DNA from: Labilibaculum euxinicum | Lineage (GTDB): Bacteria > Bacteroidota > Bacteroidia > Bacteroidales > Marinifilaceae | Length of the DNA: 64,000 nucleotides | Assembly: GCF_009795715.1 (NCBI RefSeq) | Contig: NZ_WTCR01000012.1 | Location: forward strand, 1-64,000 | Direction of reading: 5' to 3' | Shown: positions 63,435-64,000 of the stretch, in pieces | Position numbering within the stretch: the first letter of the stretch is position 1 | How the letters are laid out: the number at the start of each line of letters is the position of its first letter | Notes under the pieces: model-generated | Seen by the model: only the letters and a program-made list of their open reading frames with translations | Databases searched by the model: none | Told to the model about the DNA's origin: nothing | Made by a program: the position numbers and the translations under genes

Positions 63435-63950
63435 ATGCAAACAGTCACTGTCTCTAAAATCATAATCAATCAGCTAATTGCTCTTTGTGAGAAACTTTCC
63501 TCAAAACAGTATTCTGCTTCTTTACAACTTTTGATGAATAATTCCATAGGAAAACACATTCGCCATATTGCAGAGTTTTACGATATTTTAAAGGATAGTT
63601 GCAACGCAGATTCTGTTCTGAGTTACGATACCAGAGAGCATTGCAGTAGAACTGAAACAGAGAAAGAAGTGGCTGTAAAAAGATTTAATGATCTCCTGAA
63701 TTGGTTGAATGATATTGATGAAAATTTAGTTCTTAAATTGAATGTAAGTTACGACAAGGTTGCAAATGCAGGCTTTGATATTGATACCAGTTTGCAAAGA
63801 GAATTGGTATACAATATTGAACATGCCATTCATCATATGGCTATTATCAGAATTGCGATAGAGCAGGAATTTCCTGACATTAAATTGGATAAACACTTTG
63901 GAGTAGCTTATTCAACCATCAGATTTAGAGATGACTTATGTGCACATTAA
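63435..63950 (+). CDS. DinB-like four-helix metal protein
   Basis: A 171 aa protein with the DinB/YfiT layout: a first helix ending in HIRHIAEFYD and a later EHAIHHMAIIRIAIEQEF, giving the His residues that bind nickel or zinc in this family. Members include thiol-dependent transferases and uncharacterised proteins. The full gene is in the window. A loose inverted repeat, CTATTGGT/ACCAATAG, spans the last 40 bases of the window. Confidence 0.8.
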   Translation: MQTVTVSKIIINQLIALCEKLSSKQYSASLQLLMNNSIGKHIRHIAEFYDILKDSCNADSVLSYDTREHCSRTETEKEVAVKRFNDLLNWLNDIDENLVLKLNVSYDKVANAGFDIDTSLQRELVYNIEHAIHHMAIIRIAIEQEFPDIKLDKHFGVAYSTIRFRDDLCAH

Positions 63951-64000
63951 CCTACATACCTATTGGTTCTGCTGATTTCTTCTTTACTACCAATAGAGAT

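Noticed and set aside
63958-63998. Hairpin CTATTGGT/ACCAATAG at the window end
   Set aside because: The loop is long and the sequence is cut by the window, so a terminator cannot be claimed.

Overview
The window comes from the chromosome of a low-GC member of the Bacteroidota, most likely a marine, anaerobic or facultative Bacteroidales of the Marinifilaceae/Marinilabiliales type. The evidence is an AT-rich composition, promoter boxes of the TAnnTTTG type, the futalosine-independent menaquinone genes, large FtsX-type permeases, LutB-LutA and GlcD-GlcF style fusions, and a respiratory gene content (lactate, polysulfide/thiosulfate-type Mo enzyme, multihaem cytochrome). All identifications were made by reading the sequence; no database search was run.

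Layout. (1) 1-3.7 kb is an accessory island. A truncated IS3-family insertion sequence sits in an integron-like array. The array holds a tyrosine recombinase (2634-3713), an attI-like region, and two single-gene cassettes (a DUF4062 protein and a small secreted protein) separated by attC-like imperfect palindromes. The recombinase lacks the insert that defines IntI. (2) 3.8-5.4 kb has a ~20-bp degenerate repeat array, a conserved helical protein and a long intergenic region. (3) 5.4-17.3 kb is a lactate-utilisation locus: LutC, a LutB-LutA fusion, a lactate permease, two tandem 940-960 aa FAD/Fe-S dehydrogenases and an outer-membrane porin. (4) 17.4-28.1 kb has a candidate small RNA, a 1163 aa protein that may be a PPi-type PEP carboxykinase, a PfkB kinase, pdxH, a seven-haem NapC-like cytochrome, a tandem adenylate kinase whose second half looks dead, and a DGC protein. 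(5) 28.1-36.9 kb has a 21-bp repeat array, then two mosaic FtsX permeases and their ATPase, opposite a sigma-54 response regulator and kinase, with a sigma-54-like promoter before the ATPase. (6) 37-41 kb has a DUF3795 protein, a DUF2892 protein, two SRPBCC proteins, asnA preceded by two successive Asn-codon attenuators, and a cold-shock gene. (7) 41-52.4 kb is the menaquinone pathway in two blocks (menI-menF-menD-menB and menA-menC-menE) around a GNAT, a histidine kinase, an HD protein and a Tat-signal protein. (8) 52.4-62.1 kb has msrA, mobA, a Mo-bisMGD oxidoreductase operon (catalytic subunit, four-cluster ferredoxin, NrfD), a split YedE sulfur transporter, a Cys-less rhodanese and a FadL-type outer-membrane protein. 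(9) An ATP-grasp gene and a DinB-like gene close the window.

Functionally, lactate oxidation feeds electrons to menaquinone made by the men genes. The quinol can be used by the NrfD-linked Mo enzyme, whose cofactor needs MobA, and probably by the NapC-like cytochrome. The most unusual items are the integron-like array without an IntI-type integrase, the tandem asparagine attenuators of asnA, and a ~100-nt leader sequence shared by the lut operon and an unrelated SRPBCC gene.
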